Positions 1 through 7,600 of a DNA stretch of 20,112 bases are shown here, one piece after another. Within the stretch, counting starts at the first letter, position 1. Each line of letters starts with the position of its first letter. The translations under genes and the position numbers were made by a program. Under the pieces are notes generated by a model, which was not told the origin of the DNA, ran no database searches, and saw only the letters and a program-made list of their open reading frames with translations. The DNA is from a virus. The stretch spans positions 1 through 20,112 of IMG/VR virus record IMGVR_UViG_3300009103_000195; one strand, given 5' to 3'.

Positions 1-62
1 TCAGCATCTTGAGGGTCAAACCCCATACCGCCACTTTTTTGATTTTTAAATCCTAATGCCAT
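1..62 (-). CDS. Start of an unknown late gene (cut by window edge)
   Basis: An ATG at 60-62 on the minus strand opens a frame with no stop before the window edge; only the first 20 codons are visible (begins MALGFKNQKS, glycine-rich and hydrophilic). An SD-like GGAG lies 7 nt upstream of the ATG, inside the end of the preceding gene, and the start sits 1 nt after that gene's stop. The tight spacing says it belongs to the same late operon. Too little is visible for a function. Confidence 0.7.
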   Translation of the reverse strand, partial: MALGFKNQKSGGMGFDPQDA

Positions 63-63
63 T

Positions 64-459
64 TTATTGCTCCGTCAGTGAGGCTATAAACTTAAATGTA
101 CTAGATACAAAGCCTGCCTCATTACCGGAAACGTATTGAATTTGACCTCCGGCAGTGATTGAAAAGGTGACGCCTGTTTCATCACCTCCGTACTCTTGTC
201 CTATTAACTCCCAACTCCCGTTTTTTTCAATAGCTGTCATTTTGAAAGTGGCATACAGGTCCGCAGTCGCATCGATAGCTACAGAGATAGTGAGATCACC
301 TCCTCGGGTACCGGTTAAAGTTAAACCGGTTACATCGGCTGGACTTGATACATTATTAGCAGCATCAAATGAGCCGTGTTTATAAAGGGCGTCAGTAAAT
401 TCCATATTCTCTTTTAAGAATTTGGCATTATTCCCTTTAAAAATAACAACATTTCCCAC
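64..459 (-). CDS. Beta-rich putative virion protein, 131 aa
   Basis: I do not recognise a named family. The protein is hydrophilic and rich in Thr, Ser, Gly and Val in alternating patterns typical of beta-sandwich phage structural proteins, with no membrane segment or cysteine. The start is GTG at 457-459 and not an ATG: AGGAG lies 6 nt upstream and the first residues read MGNVVIFKG. It is one of the beta-rich genes downstream of the capsid gene and is followed after 1 nt by the next gene. A role as a decoration, neck or fibre-associated protein is inferred from position and composition only. Confidence 0.75.
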   Translation of the reverse strand: MGNVVIFKGNNAKFLKENMEFTDALYKHGSFDAANNVSSPADVTGLTLTGTRGGDLTISVAIDATADLYATFKMTAIEKNGSWELIGQEYGGDETGVTFSITAGGQIQYVSGNEAGFVSSTFKFIASLTEQ

Positions 460-473
460 GACGGGCTCCTATC

Positions 474-611
474 TTAGTATTTCTTTTTTTGTAATCTCTT
501 TATAGCCGCTTTTTTGCGCATCTTTCTCGGCGGGATAGGGCTATCCTTATGCATTTTTTCTTGATTTAAATAAGCAAAGTCTTTGTTTTTGTAAGGTTTA
601 GTAGCGGGCAT
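474..611 (-). CDS. Small lysine-rich protein, 45 aa
   Basis: A short frame runs from ATG at 609-611 to TAA at 474-476, beginning MPATKPYKNKDFAYLNQEK. Almost the whole second half is basic, with Lys/Arg clusters near residues 29-34 and 37-44. It starts 4 nt after the stop of the 438-aa structural gene, and the AGGA that serves as its SD lies inside that gene's last codons, suggesting coupled translation. Such small basic proteins are common in phage structural operons; they may bind DNA or acidic virion partners, but no function can be assigned. Confidence 0.65.
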   Translation of the reverse strand: MPATKPYKNKDFAYLNQEKMHKDSPIPPRKMRKKAAIKRLQKKKY

Positions 612-615
612 ATTA

Positions 616-1932
616 TTATCCTAGAAAATTAATTGATATTTCACCTGCATTTGCGGTGTCACTAATTGCTTTAATAGATATTCTAGTAGAGGCTGGTATA
701 GAGACGTCAATATCTCCGTTTCCTCCTGGAAATACGTATAATTTATCTACTTCAGAAGAAGAGGCTCCAGTAGCAATTACTAGAGTTTGTCCTGAAGAAT
801 CAAATATTTGAATTTTTTTTATTTCAGCACTGGTAGAAGAAACTAATTCTACGTAAGCTCCTGTACCCACGCTTGTAGAAGTGTAATCGTTTCTAGCAAA
901 CTCAATAACATCTAACTGTTGGTTAGATACTAGAGATTGTAATTCAGTTATAATAGAATCTTGTTTAGCTTCTGTAGAAGCTCCTGAAGGCAGGGGTTGA
1001 GAGGCTAGAGATACTGGCTGAGTCTCAGATAGGTCTGCTTTAGATTGTAATTCCGTAAGCAATGCCGCTAGAGTTGTCTGAGTGGCAAAATCTTTAGCAT
1101 TTAAACTCTGTAGCTCTGTTTCAACGTCTAGTAAAGTTGCTTCAGTAGCCGCCCCTACAGGGAGAGGCTGAGAAGCTAAGGATACTGGCTGAGTTTCTGT
1201 TAAATCAGCTTTAGATTGTAGTTCAACTAATAGAGCAGCAAGAGTTGTTTGAGTAGCAAAGTCTTTAGAATCTATAGAAGATAAGGCGGTATTAGCGTCA
1301 TCATCTCTTACCTGCATTTCACCACTAGCATTAATTTCTACTGTCTCAGTACCATCTCCTATACGCATAGAGTCAAAAGACGCGCCTGTATGGGAAGTTT
1401 GTACGTTAAGGTCTCCCGCAGTTATATTTATATCGCCCGTTGCGGAAGTAAGCTTTACAGGAAGAGGTGCATTATTAGAGGGGGTAGCCGTATCTTCAGT
1501 AACTTCCTGCTCAGCTCCGTCTAAATTAAATTTAATAGGAGTAGAAGTAAGCTCTAAACTACCTGTCGAACTTACGATAGGAGTTCTAGGTCTTAAAATT
1601 CGTACCGCATCTGATAAACTCGGCTGTGTAACTAGCTTTTCATGAATTTCTACATTATTTGCGTCGGGAACAGCTATTACATATAACTCTTTATCAGCTA
1701 ATACACCTGACGTGAATTCAATGATGTCGCCAATATTTGCCCCGTGGGTCATAATTTCTAATGTAGTATCTGTAGAGGAAGATATAGTACCTGTACTTAC
1801 TTCATAAGCATATATAGATGCTTTAACGTCTTTACCCCACTTGGTTTCACCAATAGGTGAGCCGGTGGTATGTTCTTGAAGAGTACGTTGTGTTTCTCTT
1901 TGTTTACTTGGAAAGCTTTTTTCCGACGCCAT
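616..1932 (-). CDS. Modular virion/fibre protein with two 57-aa repeats, 438 aa
   Basis: The N-terminal ~110 residues are hydrophilic and beta-rich. Residues 187-210 carry the phage motif 'MRIGDGTETVEINASGEMQV', also found in the 234-aa protein at 4831-5535. Residues 223-279 and 280-336 are tandem repeats beginning KDFATQTTLAALL and containing ETQPVSLASQPLP, a repeat type familiar from phage and prophage structural proteins. Residues ~340-438 look like a beta-sandwich domain resembling the C-termini of the 234-aa and 239-aa proteins. ATG has AAGGAG 6 nt upstream. It is most likely a head-fibre, neck or tail-associated protein; the exact place in the virion is unknown. Confidence 0.8.
   Translation of the reverse strand: MASEKSFPSKQRETQRTLQEHTTGSPIGETKWGKDVKASIYAYEVSTGTISSSTDTTLEIMTHGANIGDIIEFTSGVLADKELYVIAVPDANNVEIHEKLVTQPSLSDAVRILRPRTPIVSSTGSLELTSTPIKFNLDGAEQEVTEDTATPSNNAPLPVKLTSATGDINITAGDLNVQTSHTGASFDSMRIGDGTETVEINASGEMQVRDDDANTALSSIDSKDFATQTTLAALLVELQSKADLTETQPVSLASQPLPVGAATEATLLDVETELQSLNAKDFATQTTLAALLTELQSKADLSETQPVSLASQPLPSGASTEAKQDSIITELQSLVSNQQLDVIEFARNDYTSTSVGTGAYVELVSSTSAEIKKIQIFDSSGQTLVIATGASSSEVDKLYVFPGGNGDIDVSIPASTRISIKAISDTANAGEISINFLG
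925..1266 (-). repeat. Two tandem 171-bp units coding a 57-aa protein repeat
   Basis: The two units occupy 1096-1266 and 925-1095 within the 438-aa gene. Over the first 43 residues the peptides differ at only four positions, whereas the DNA differs at many third-codon positions (for example around 'agagttgtctgagtggc' versus 'agagttgtttgagtagc'). The last 14 residues diverge more. This pattern means an old duplication kept by selection on the protein, not recent slippage. Confidence 0.9.
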
Positions 1933-1950
1933 AACATGCTCCTTTGGCTG

Positions 1951-2298
1951 TTATAATCTGTTTGGTGTATAATGGAGAGCTGCTTCTAACTCAGCTCCAG
2001 AAGTTGTTCCTGTTGAAGTAATTTTTATACGAAATACGTGAAAAGTAGAAGAAGCGGTTACCTTAAATAATTGGGCTCCAGCCGCAGCTAAAGCAGGGGC
2101 AGAACCAAGTGAAAACCAGGCTGTTCCGTCAGGACTTTCTTCCAGCTCAGCAGTAAAACTACCGTCTGTATAAGTATCCGATTTACACACCAAGATTAGC
2201 CCTTTGGCTCCGTTTTCTAGTGAAAATGAAGAGGATGTGGTGATAGCATCGGAGTCGATTAGTTGGCTGATTGCCACCTGTTTTGAACCACTTACCAT
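1951..2298 (-). CDS. Small beta-rich virion protein, 115 aa
   Basis: The sequence is a compact run of predicted beta strands (for example AKGLILVCKS, SFTAELEESPDG, HVFRIKITSTGT) without cysteine clusters or membrane segments. Its overall pattern resembles small phage decoration or neck proteins, but I cannot name a family. ATG at 2298 has GGAG 6 nt upstream. It is the first gene after a 160-nt gap that carries a promoter candidate, and it leads the sub-operon that continues with the 438-aa protein 18 nt further on. Confidence 0.75.
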   Translation of the reverse strand: MVSGSKQVAISQLIDSDAITTSSSFSLENGAKGLILVCKSDTYTDGSFTAELEESPDGTAWFSLGSAPALAAAGAQLFKVTASSTFHVFRIKITSTGTTSGAELEAALHYTPNRL

Positions 2299-2313
2299 GA
2301 TATTCTCCGTGAA

Positions 2314-2345
2314 AGTACTATATATGTACTAGGTTAAAAAATCAA
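2314..2345 (-). promoter_or_regulatory. Candidate promoter with overlapping inverted repeat
   Basis: On the minus strand TTGATT (2340-2345) and TATAGT (2317-2322) are spaced by 17 nt, giving a short leader before the SD and ATG of the 115-aa gene. A 5-bp inverted repeat AGTAC...GTACT (2314-2330, 7-nt spacer) lies over the -10. The rest of the 2299-2459 gap has an AT-rich run and a weak 6-bp hairpin (GTATAA/TTATAC) just after the stop of the upstream gene, without a T-run. The promoter is a motif match only. Confidence 0.4.
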
Positions 2346-2459
2346 TTATTTACGATAATTGTCGCCAATTTGATTACTTTATTTAGTATTGCGGTACTAT
2401 TAAAAGAAATGACAGTCAAGATGTATAAACAACTACTTATACTGACCTAACTTATAAAA

Positions 2460-2951
2460 TTAATAGTTTTCATTAACATAAGTATCTATTTCTGTTTTTA
2501 AAGTATCGTGCAATTCTTGTGTATATGCTTGCTCTATTTCTATAAATTGTAATTCATATTGAGCACTAGCCCAGTCACCGGATTTTAAAAAATTTTTAAT
2601 ATTTAATATTTTTTTTTCTATAAAATAGGCATCTTCTATAGAAATATCTCCGTTTCTGTATCGCTCACTTATATCTAAACTAAATTTATTATAAAAATTA
2701 CTACCTTCATAAGCTTGTTTATCATAAATAACTTGAAGTGTTGTCAAAGAAACATCGTTACTTGTTAATGAAGAATAATAGGACATTATTGAATTCTTAT
2801 CTTCTTCAACGGGCTCTTGTGTAAAATATACATATAAAGTATTTTGCTTACCTGTTGTAAATCCTGTAAATAATGGGTAATTATCTTGCATAAATTCATT
2901 AAAGAGTTTATGATCTGCCTCTATATTTAATGTAATATTTAGTCTATACAT
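2460..2951 (-). CDS. Hypothetical phage protein, 163 aa
   Basis: The N-terminal ~80 residues look alpha/beta (MYRLNITLNIEAD...). The C-terminal half (~88-163) is helical and acidic, with the stretch NGDISIEDAYFIEKKILNIK followed by FLKSGDWASAQYEL and a TQELHDTLKTEI tail. Proteins of this general shape occur beside phage fibre genes, but I know no function. It overlaps the upstream cysteine-cluster gene by 13 nt, with a weak AGGTG SD about 9 nt upstream of the ATG, so translation is probably coupled. An accessory or assembly role for the upstream fibre protein is possible. Confidence 0.75.
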   Translation of the reverse strand: MYRLNITLNIEADHKLFNEFMQDNYPLFTGFTTGKQNTLYVYFTQEPVEEDKNSIMSYYSSLTSNDVSLTTLQVIYDKQAYEGSNFYNKFSLDISERYRNGDISIEDAYFIEKKILNIKNFLKSGDWASAQYELQFIEIEQAYTQELHDTLKTEIDTYVNENY

Positions 2952-3298
2952 TTAAACTCACACCTTTTAGACTCATTGCTAAATTCTTTACAAACTAAGG
3001 GACGGTGTTCATATATAGAACATAATCTTGTTTTTCTATCTAAAAATACACAATAACCGTCGTCTTTCTTTTTTAGAATACCGTAATTATCTTTATATAG
3101 ATTAAAAATACAATTGATTTTTTCATTAGAATTATAAGAAGGGTTATCTTTTAAAAAATCATTTAATCTATTTATTATTTTATCTTGATACCCCATTTCT
3201 GTAAGATATAGGTATTCTTTATATGTTATATCTACTTCTAATTTACAGCAACTAGATATACATTCTAAACAATTATTTAAGCCCATGTTGCTATCCAT
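2939..3298 (-). CDS. YkgJ-type cysteine-cluster protein, 119 aa
   Basis: Ten cysteines fall in the pattern of the YkgJ family (PF03692, 'zinc- or iron-chelating' CxxCxxCC proteins): C10-x2-C13-x3-C17-C18 near the N-terminus, then C63, then GYCVFLDRKTRLCSIYEHRP with C83 and C93, C103 in the RPLVCKEF motif, and C113/C117. Family members bind a metal or an Fe-S cluster; their reaction is not well established, and some are linked to protein modification. ATG at 3298 has AAGGTG about 5 nt upstream. It overlaps the C1q-like fibre gene by 22 nt and the next gene by 13 nt, so all three are probably made together. It could act on a virion or host protein. Confidence 0.8.
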   Translation of the reverse strand: MDSNMGLNNCLECISSCCKLEVDITYKEYLYLTEMGYQDKIINRLNDFLKDNPSYNSNEKINCIFNLYKDNYGILKKKDDGYCVFLDRKTRLCSIYEHRPLVCKEFSNESKRCEFKCID

Positions 3299-4689
3299 AT
3301 TTCACCTTCAGTCCATGTTGTTGAGTCTGCAAGAGTGCTTAAAAATAAATGAACTACATCTCCTTGATTTAAAGAAACTTCTCCCCAAACTCCTTGAATT
3401 CCGTTTGCTCTATTTTTTTTTGCTTGTTGTGCTTGAACCCAAGGTTTAGAAGATACAACAGCTCCTGAGCCTGTATCAACGCCATAAGCAAGCTCTATTG
3501 CTCCATTATCTTTGTTTAAGTCAGTTCCTATATTTATTTTACCACTTATAATATAAGAACCTGTTTTTGGAGCAACTACTTCTAAAGTTCCTGACGAAGG
3601 TATGCACTCTAAAGGTGTTCCGAAAGCTGCATTTACTGTACCTCCATTTAAATTATTAGCTTTTGCTTCATAAAATTTTTCAGCACTTACTGTTGTTTTA
3701 TTCGATCCCTCATCAACTACCGAAGTTATTCCATCACTAAAATTAAGTGTGTCGGTTACTGTACCAATTATTACATTATCTTTTTGAACTACTATATTAG
3801 ACCCAGAGCCAGTATCTCCTTTATCACCTTTAGTTGCCTGTAATTTTATAACAGAAAAACTAGAATCACTGCCTTGAAATGTTCCCGTATTTGAGGCTCC
3901 CGCATTCTGTGACTCTAATTGTATTTGAACTTCTATGTAATCATTTGCATTTAATTTAAAAGGAGGAGGGTTTACAACACAAGTCCAAAAATCAGAAGAA
4001 GAGCCGGAATTTCGTATATATGCTGATCCGTAAGGCTGCGGCTGAACAACACCATTTATTAAAATTTTAGAGACAAATTGACTCCTTTGAGTAGCTGAGC
4101 TTACTCTCAAATTAGCCTCAATTTTATAAGTACCTTCTTCTGATACAGTTATTCTACTGTTGTTTACAGAATTATCGTGTAAAAAACCGGAGTCCTTTTC
4201 GACCTCATTATCCCAAGTCAATATCTCAGGGCTAGATATATCTATAGTTGTACTATTGTCTGAGGAATCTAATACAATAATCGGTAACGGAAGGTCAGTA
4301 GTTAAATCTGATATTTGTGACTTTGTAATACTAATTTTTGATTCATCAAATGCTATTTTTAAATCTTCATCCGCCCCGTCATTAACTTCTTTTACTTCTA
4401 AAGCGTTTGTGCTATTAGTCTCGTCAGAAACAATTATTTTATTTATTAAAAAACTAGAAGTAGTATCATTGGAAGAAATTTTTACATTTTCGTCTATACT
4501 CTCTGGTTTTCTTACTGTGCCTGTCGGTGTATACGATTGACCGTCTATATCATAGTCTTCTACACTTACTAATTCCCCGCATTCATCAAAAACAAATGCT
4601 CTGTAAAAGTTTACCTTAGAGGAACCTTGGTCGTCTACAAAGCATTGAAATTTAATGTTAGTATTTGGATTATTGTCGTTAATCGGCAT
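3277..4689 (-). CDS. Fibre protein with C1q-like domains, 470 aa
   Basis: Residues ~12-60 form a beta domain ending in QSYTPTGTV, a motif frequent at the N-terminus of phage collar or fibre proteins. A linker includes ITKSQISDLT (121-130). Residues ~150-284 resemble a C1q/TNF-like jelly roll (EEGTYKIEANLRV, then FKLNANDYIEVQI). A short collagen-like GDKGDTG (288-294) leads into a beta motif (LNFSDGITSVVDEG) and a second C1q-like domain (~340-470; SGSYIISG-type core at 376-384 and a VHLFLSTLADSTTW end). C1q-like phage domains usually trimerise and bind receptors, so a receptor-binding or adhesion role is inferred. A GAGGAG precedes the ATG by 10 nt. Confidence 0.8.
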   Translation of the reverse strand: MPINDNNPNTNIKFQCFVDDQGSSKVNFYRAFVFDECGELVSVEDYDIDGQSYTPTGTVRKPESIDENVKISSNDTTSSFLINKIIVSDETNSTNALEVKEVNDGADEDLKIAFDESKISITKSQISDLTTDLPLPIIVLDSSDNSTTIDISSPEILTWDNEVEKDSGFLHDNSVNNSRITVSEEGTYKIEANLRVSSATQRSQFVSKILINGVVQPQPYGSAYIRNSGSSSDFWTCVVNPPPFKLNANDYIEVQIQLESQNAGASNTGTFQGSDSSFSVIKLQATKGDKGDTGSGSNIVVQKDNVIIGTVTDTLNFSDGITSVVDEGSNKTTVSAEKFYEAKANNLNGGTVNAAFGTPLECIPSSGTLEVVAPKTGSYIISGKINIGTDLNKDNGAIELAYGVDTGSGAVVSSKPWVQAQQAKKNRANGIQGVWGEVSLNQGDVVHLFLSTLADSTTWTEGEIWIATWA

Positions 4690-4831
4690 CTTTAGCCTGC
4701 TCCTCTTTATACTTGTCTAATAACCATTTGTAGGCTACTACAAGTCCGTGTGCTTTATTTAAATCCATAGAGAAAACCTCTTCCTTAAGCATTTTCATTA
4801 AAAATTCAATTTTCTCTATGTCTTTATTCAC
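4679..4831 (-). CDS. Small helical protein, 50 aa
   Basis: A frame from GTG (4829-4831) to TAA (4679-4681) fills the gap between the 234-aa gene and the C1q-like fibre gene. Its G is shared with the TAG stop of the upstream gene, and its end overlaps the start of the fibre gene by 11 nt. The peptide begins MNKDIEKIEFLMKMLKEEV and contains LVVAYKWLLDKYKEEQ, so it is almost entirely amphipathic helix. No strong SD is present, which fits stop-start coupling. An internal ATG at residue 12 is an alternative start. It may be a chaperone or assembly helper for the fibre; that is only inferred from position. Confidence 0.6.
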   Translation of the reverse strand: MNKDIEKIEFLMKMLKEEVFSMDLNKAHGLVVAYKWLLDKYKEEQAKDAD

Positions 4832-5535
4832 TAGGCTAACTCAATAATTCTAATATCAGCACTATTACCTGACGTAGTAATTCCGTGAACATTAATTCCA
4901 GGTCCAAAAGGAAATTCTGCTGTAGCCCCTTTTGGAATTTCAGTACCATTACTAGTTGTTACAGAGCTGTCGCAGCCTATAAATACAGACTTATCTCCCC
5001 TGTTCTGTATTGACATTAATTTACGTCCAGACAATTCGGTGGAAACTAAGTCGGTAGCTGTATCTCCGGCAGTAACATTAGAGTAAGCGCAAGAATCTAA
5101 AGCCGCGCTTTTAGTATTAACTGATCCGTCAGCATTTATAGCTAGATCATTAGTACCGTCACCTATGGCAACTTTGTCAGTAGTATCATCTAGTCTAGTA
5201 AAATCTACAGTAATTGACCCTCCTCCGTCACCAATAACCCAGGGACTAGTGCCTTGAGTAACTTCTATATTAGAGTTTGAGAGATGTACGTCAAGAGCAA
5301 TATCGCCATTTTCACTTGTACTAGTAAAAAAAGACGTCCCATCTCCAAGTCTTATTGAATCTTCCGTGTGATCTAAATCCACTTCAAGCTGAATATCAGA
5401 TGTTTTAATATTTACATCAAGGGCACTGCCTGTATGAGTAATAGCCGTACCGTCACTAGCCAGTAAATATGAGCCGACAGTATCAATTTCGTTATCTGTA
5501 GGATTATAACAAAGTGCATGTTTAGTTAAAGCCAT
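4831..5535 (-). CDS. Beta-rich virion protein with GDGT motifs, 234 aa
   Basis: The protein contains two 'GDGT' modules, DSIRLGDGTSFF (residues ~60-71) and DKVAIGDGTNDLAINADGSV (~120-139), plus VTQGTSPWVI (~93-102), a motif seen in many phage structural proteins. Residues ~145-234 form a beta domain similar in layout to the C-termini of the 438-aa and 239-aa neighbours (hydrophobic strands, 'I..G' turns, and a closing ADIRIIELA). AAGGAGG lies 4 nt before ATG. A head-fibre or decoration role is inferred; no enzyme motif is present. Confidence 0.8.
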   Translation of the reverse strand: MALTKHALCYNPTDNEIDTVGSYLLASDGTAITHTGSALDVNIKTSDIQLEVDLDHTEDSIRLGDGTSFFTSTSENGDIALDVHLSNSNIEVTQGTSPWVIGDGGGSITVDFTRLDDTTDKVAIGDGTNDLAINADGSVNTKSAALDSCAYSNVTAGDTATDLVSTELSGRKLMSIQNRGDKSVFIGCDSSVTTSNGTEIPKGATAEFPFGPGINVHGITTSGNSADIRIIELA

Positions 5536-5544
5536 CTTGCCTCC

Positions 5545-6264
5545 TTATGACCATACCAGTATCTCTATAACGCCTGGCGTATCAGTTCTAAAATATAGTG
5601 TTTGACTTTGAAGATTTAAGCCATCCTCGCTATAAGAGGTTCCTTTATTTATCTCTATATATTCGGGTAGGGTGGATGTAAAACCAAATTCTATTTTCCC
5701 TAAACTCCTATGTTTAATAAAAAATTTACTTGTTCCATTTATAATAGCCTGAGAATTAATTACGTTTACATTTCCCGAGGATATAGTAATATTGTATATA
5801 TTAGGACTAGTTGTAGGAGTTGATTGTACCACAGGTAGGGCATAATTTCCACCTATATCTACTAAATCGGCACAGTTGTTATTAGAATCGCATATTTGTA
5901 CAGCATCGCTTAGTCCCGGAGGAGCGTTCTTAGCAAAGCCTGTAACAATTAAAAAGCCCGGAGTAGAATCGTAAGTCGATACAAAAAAGTGAACTACCTC
6001 GTAAGTAGTAATGTCAATTATTTGAGTCTCGTTACCACTTATACTCTTTAAAGTTGTCCAAGTTGACTCGTCCAGCATACGCGCGCGAACTTCTATAGAG
6101 TTGGCGGCACCTAGTCCTTCTGTACTTACTCTAAGATGATTTTCTACTGTAAGTAAATTACCTATACCCGACTCTAATTTAGAGCCTTGGTCTAGTACGT
6201 CTCCCGCTGATTGTATAGCATATTTACGGTGAAACTTATCATCATATGTAACAGTATTAGCCAT
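5545..6264 (-). CDS. Beta-rich virion protein, 239 aa
   Basis: This is the first gene after the major capsid protein and its terminator. Residues ~1-115 form one beta-rich domain (for example SIEVRARMLDESTWTTLKSI). Residues ~150-239 form a second whose strands (FFIKHRSLGKIEFGFTS and the closing TPGVIEILVWS) parallel the C-terminal domains of the 234-aa and 438-aa proteins. Two cysteines (C124, C130) sit in a DSNNNC loop. GGGA precedes ATG by about 4 nt. No promoter is visible between the terminator and this gene, so it probably relies on read-through from the capsid transcript. A connector, decoration or fibre protein is likely. Confidence 0.75.
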   Translation of the reverse strand: MANTVTYDDKFHRKYAIQSAGDVLDQGSKLESGIGNLLTVENHLRVSTEGLGAANSIEVRARMLDESTWTTLKSISGNETQIIDITTYEVVHFFVSTYDSTPGFLIVTGFAKNAPPGLSDAVQICDSNNNCADLVDIGGNYALPVVQSTPTTSPNIYNITISSGNVNVINSQAIINGTSKFFIKHRSLGKIEFGFTSTLPEYIEINKGTSYSEDGLNLQSQTLYFRTDTPGVIEILVWS

Positions 6265-6284
6265 GCTGTCCCTTGGTACTCCCT

Positions 6285-6318
6285 AAAAACCCCGGCAAGA
6301 CATACATCTCAACCGGGG
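6285..6318 (-). terminator. Rho-independent terminator after the capsid gene
   Basis: On the minus strand CCCCGG (6313-6318) pairs with CCGGGG (6290-6295) across a 17-nt loop and is followed directly by TTTTT (6285-6289). It lies about 40 nt downstream of the major capsid stop codon. It would lower expression of the beta-rich genes relative to capsid while permitting some read-through. Confidence 0.75.
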
Positions 6319-6359
6319 CAGATACGGCAGGGAGAGACCGTACCTTAATTACCTAAAAA

Positions 6360-7589
6360 TTAGGTCGTACTTAGGTTAGTAATAACCGCGTGGAAGTTCG
6401 GGTCAATGTAAACCTGAAGGTATCCTCCGTAACGAGCTTCGTACTCATCTGAACTAGCTTTACGTAGGAAAACAGTCCCATCATCATCAAACCAACCGAA
6501 GTCAGGTCTGTGGTGAATATGAATAAAGTTATCGTTTAGAAAATACATTCTGTCATCTTCGCAGAATCTTTCAGCTACAACAGCAACTGGACCAGATGTA
6601 GACATAAATTGAATACCGCTAAAAGAAATAACAACACCGTTCTTATCTTTAACTCCAGCTCTGTTAGGAATAGGATAACGCTTGTCATCTTCAAAGATGT
6701 TTAAAAGCTTTTCGAATTGCTTGTAAGAAGTAATGATAAGGTTAGGAACTTTACCAGTCTTCTTTTCAACTCTTAACATAGCTTTGTTCATGAGGGCACT
6801 AGAGATAGAAGCAGCAGAAGCGTCAATTTGCTCAGCTTTCCAACGTCTACCTACTGTAATACCATACTTAGTACCAGAAGTAGCGTCCAACACACCTTTA
6901 AGTCCTTCAGGGTCATTGTCCTTAGAACCTTGCATGTAAAGCTCGCCTGCAAATGCACCTGATCCAGTTAGACCGGCTAGGGTAGCAGATGAACCTACTA
7001 GAGAACAATCTTGAGTAGCAGGGTCATAAGCAAGTACTTCAAGATTTGTTGTTTCAGTGTCAACATTAACAAGATCACGTTCTTCAATGTTAGCTTCTTT
7101 AGTAGAAGATGCAAGACGAACTACGTAAGGGTCAGCTAGTGAACCAGCACCAGAAACCTGAGTAGCGTTGTCGCCGTCTGCTAGTTTACCAGTACCGTCA
7201 TTGAAAAGGGCACGTGACATGTTTCTCATCCAAGACTCAACACCTTTTTGAACAACTTCTTTAGTCGCGCGAACAAAGGCACCTTCGTCTGACATAGCAG
7301 CTTTAATCGATTCTCTGTCAATTTCTACAACAGCATACATCTTCTTTGCAGTGATGATAGCTTCACTGTATTGAGCAGTGTTAGCAGTAGGAAGTGATCC
7401 AGAACCAACACCACCAGCAAATGATTGAGGGATTGAGTGTAGGATTTGTTTACCTGTAAAATTATAAGATTTTTTAACTCGTCCAAGTAGAACATTGGCA
7501 GAGTTATAAACGTTCTCAGAAAGCTTACCATATTTAATCTTAAATAGGGCTGACGCTTCCGAGAGGCTAAATGTTCTGTTTGCAGCCAT
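6360..7589 (-). CDS. Major capsid (coat) protein, 409 aa
   Basis: The protein sits directly after portal and scaffold genes, the standard place for an HK97-fold coat. Visible features are a Gly/Ser-rich flexible segment (residues ~58-68), followed by AIITAKKMYAVVEIDRESI, which fits the E-loop and start of the spine region. A long amphipathic helix follows (~105-130, VVQKGVESWMRNMSRALF). The C-terminal beta region includes FFLRK-type strands and GGYLQVYIDPNFHAVITNL. AAGGAG lies 6 nt before ATG, the strong initiation expected for the most abundant protein. A terminator follows. No HK97-type processing protease is evident next to it. Assignment rests on context plus fold-like patterns. Confidence 0.9.
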   Translation of the reverse strand: MAANRTFSLSEASALFKIKYGKLSENVYNSANVLLGRVKKSYNFTGKQILHSIPQSFAGGVGSGSLPTANTAQYSEAIITAKKMYAVVEIDRESIKAAMSDEGAFVRATKEVVQKGVESWMRNMSRALFNDGTGKLADGDNATQVSGAGSLADPYVVRLASSTKEANIEERDLVNVDTETTNLEVLAYDPATQDCSLVGSSATLAGLTGSGAFAGELYMQGSKDNDPEGLKGVLDATSGTKYGITVGRRWKAEQIDASAASISSALMNKAMLRVEKKTGKVPNLIITSYKQFEKLLNIFEDDKRYPIPNRAGVKDKNGVVISFSGIQFMSTSGPVAVVAERFCEDDRMYFLNDNFIHIHHRPDFGWFDDDGTVFLRKASSDEYEARYGGYLQVYIDPNFHAVITNLSTT

Positions 7590-7600
7590 TTAAATACTCC

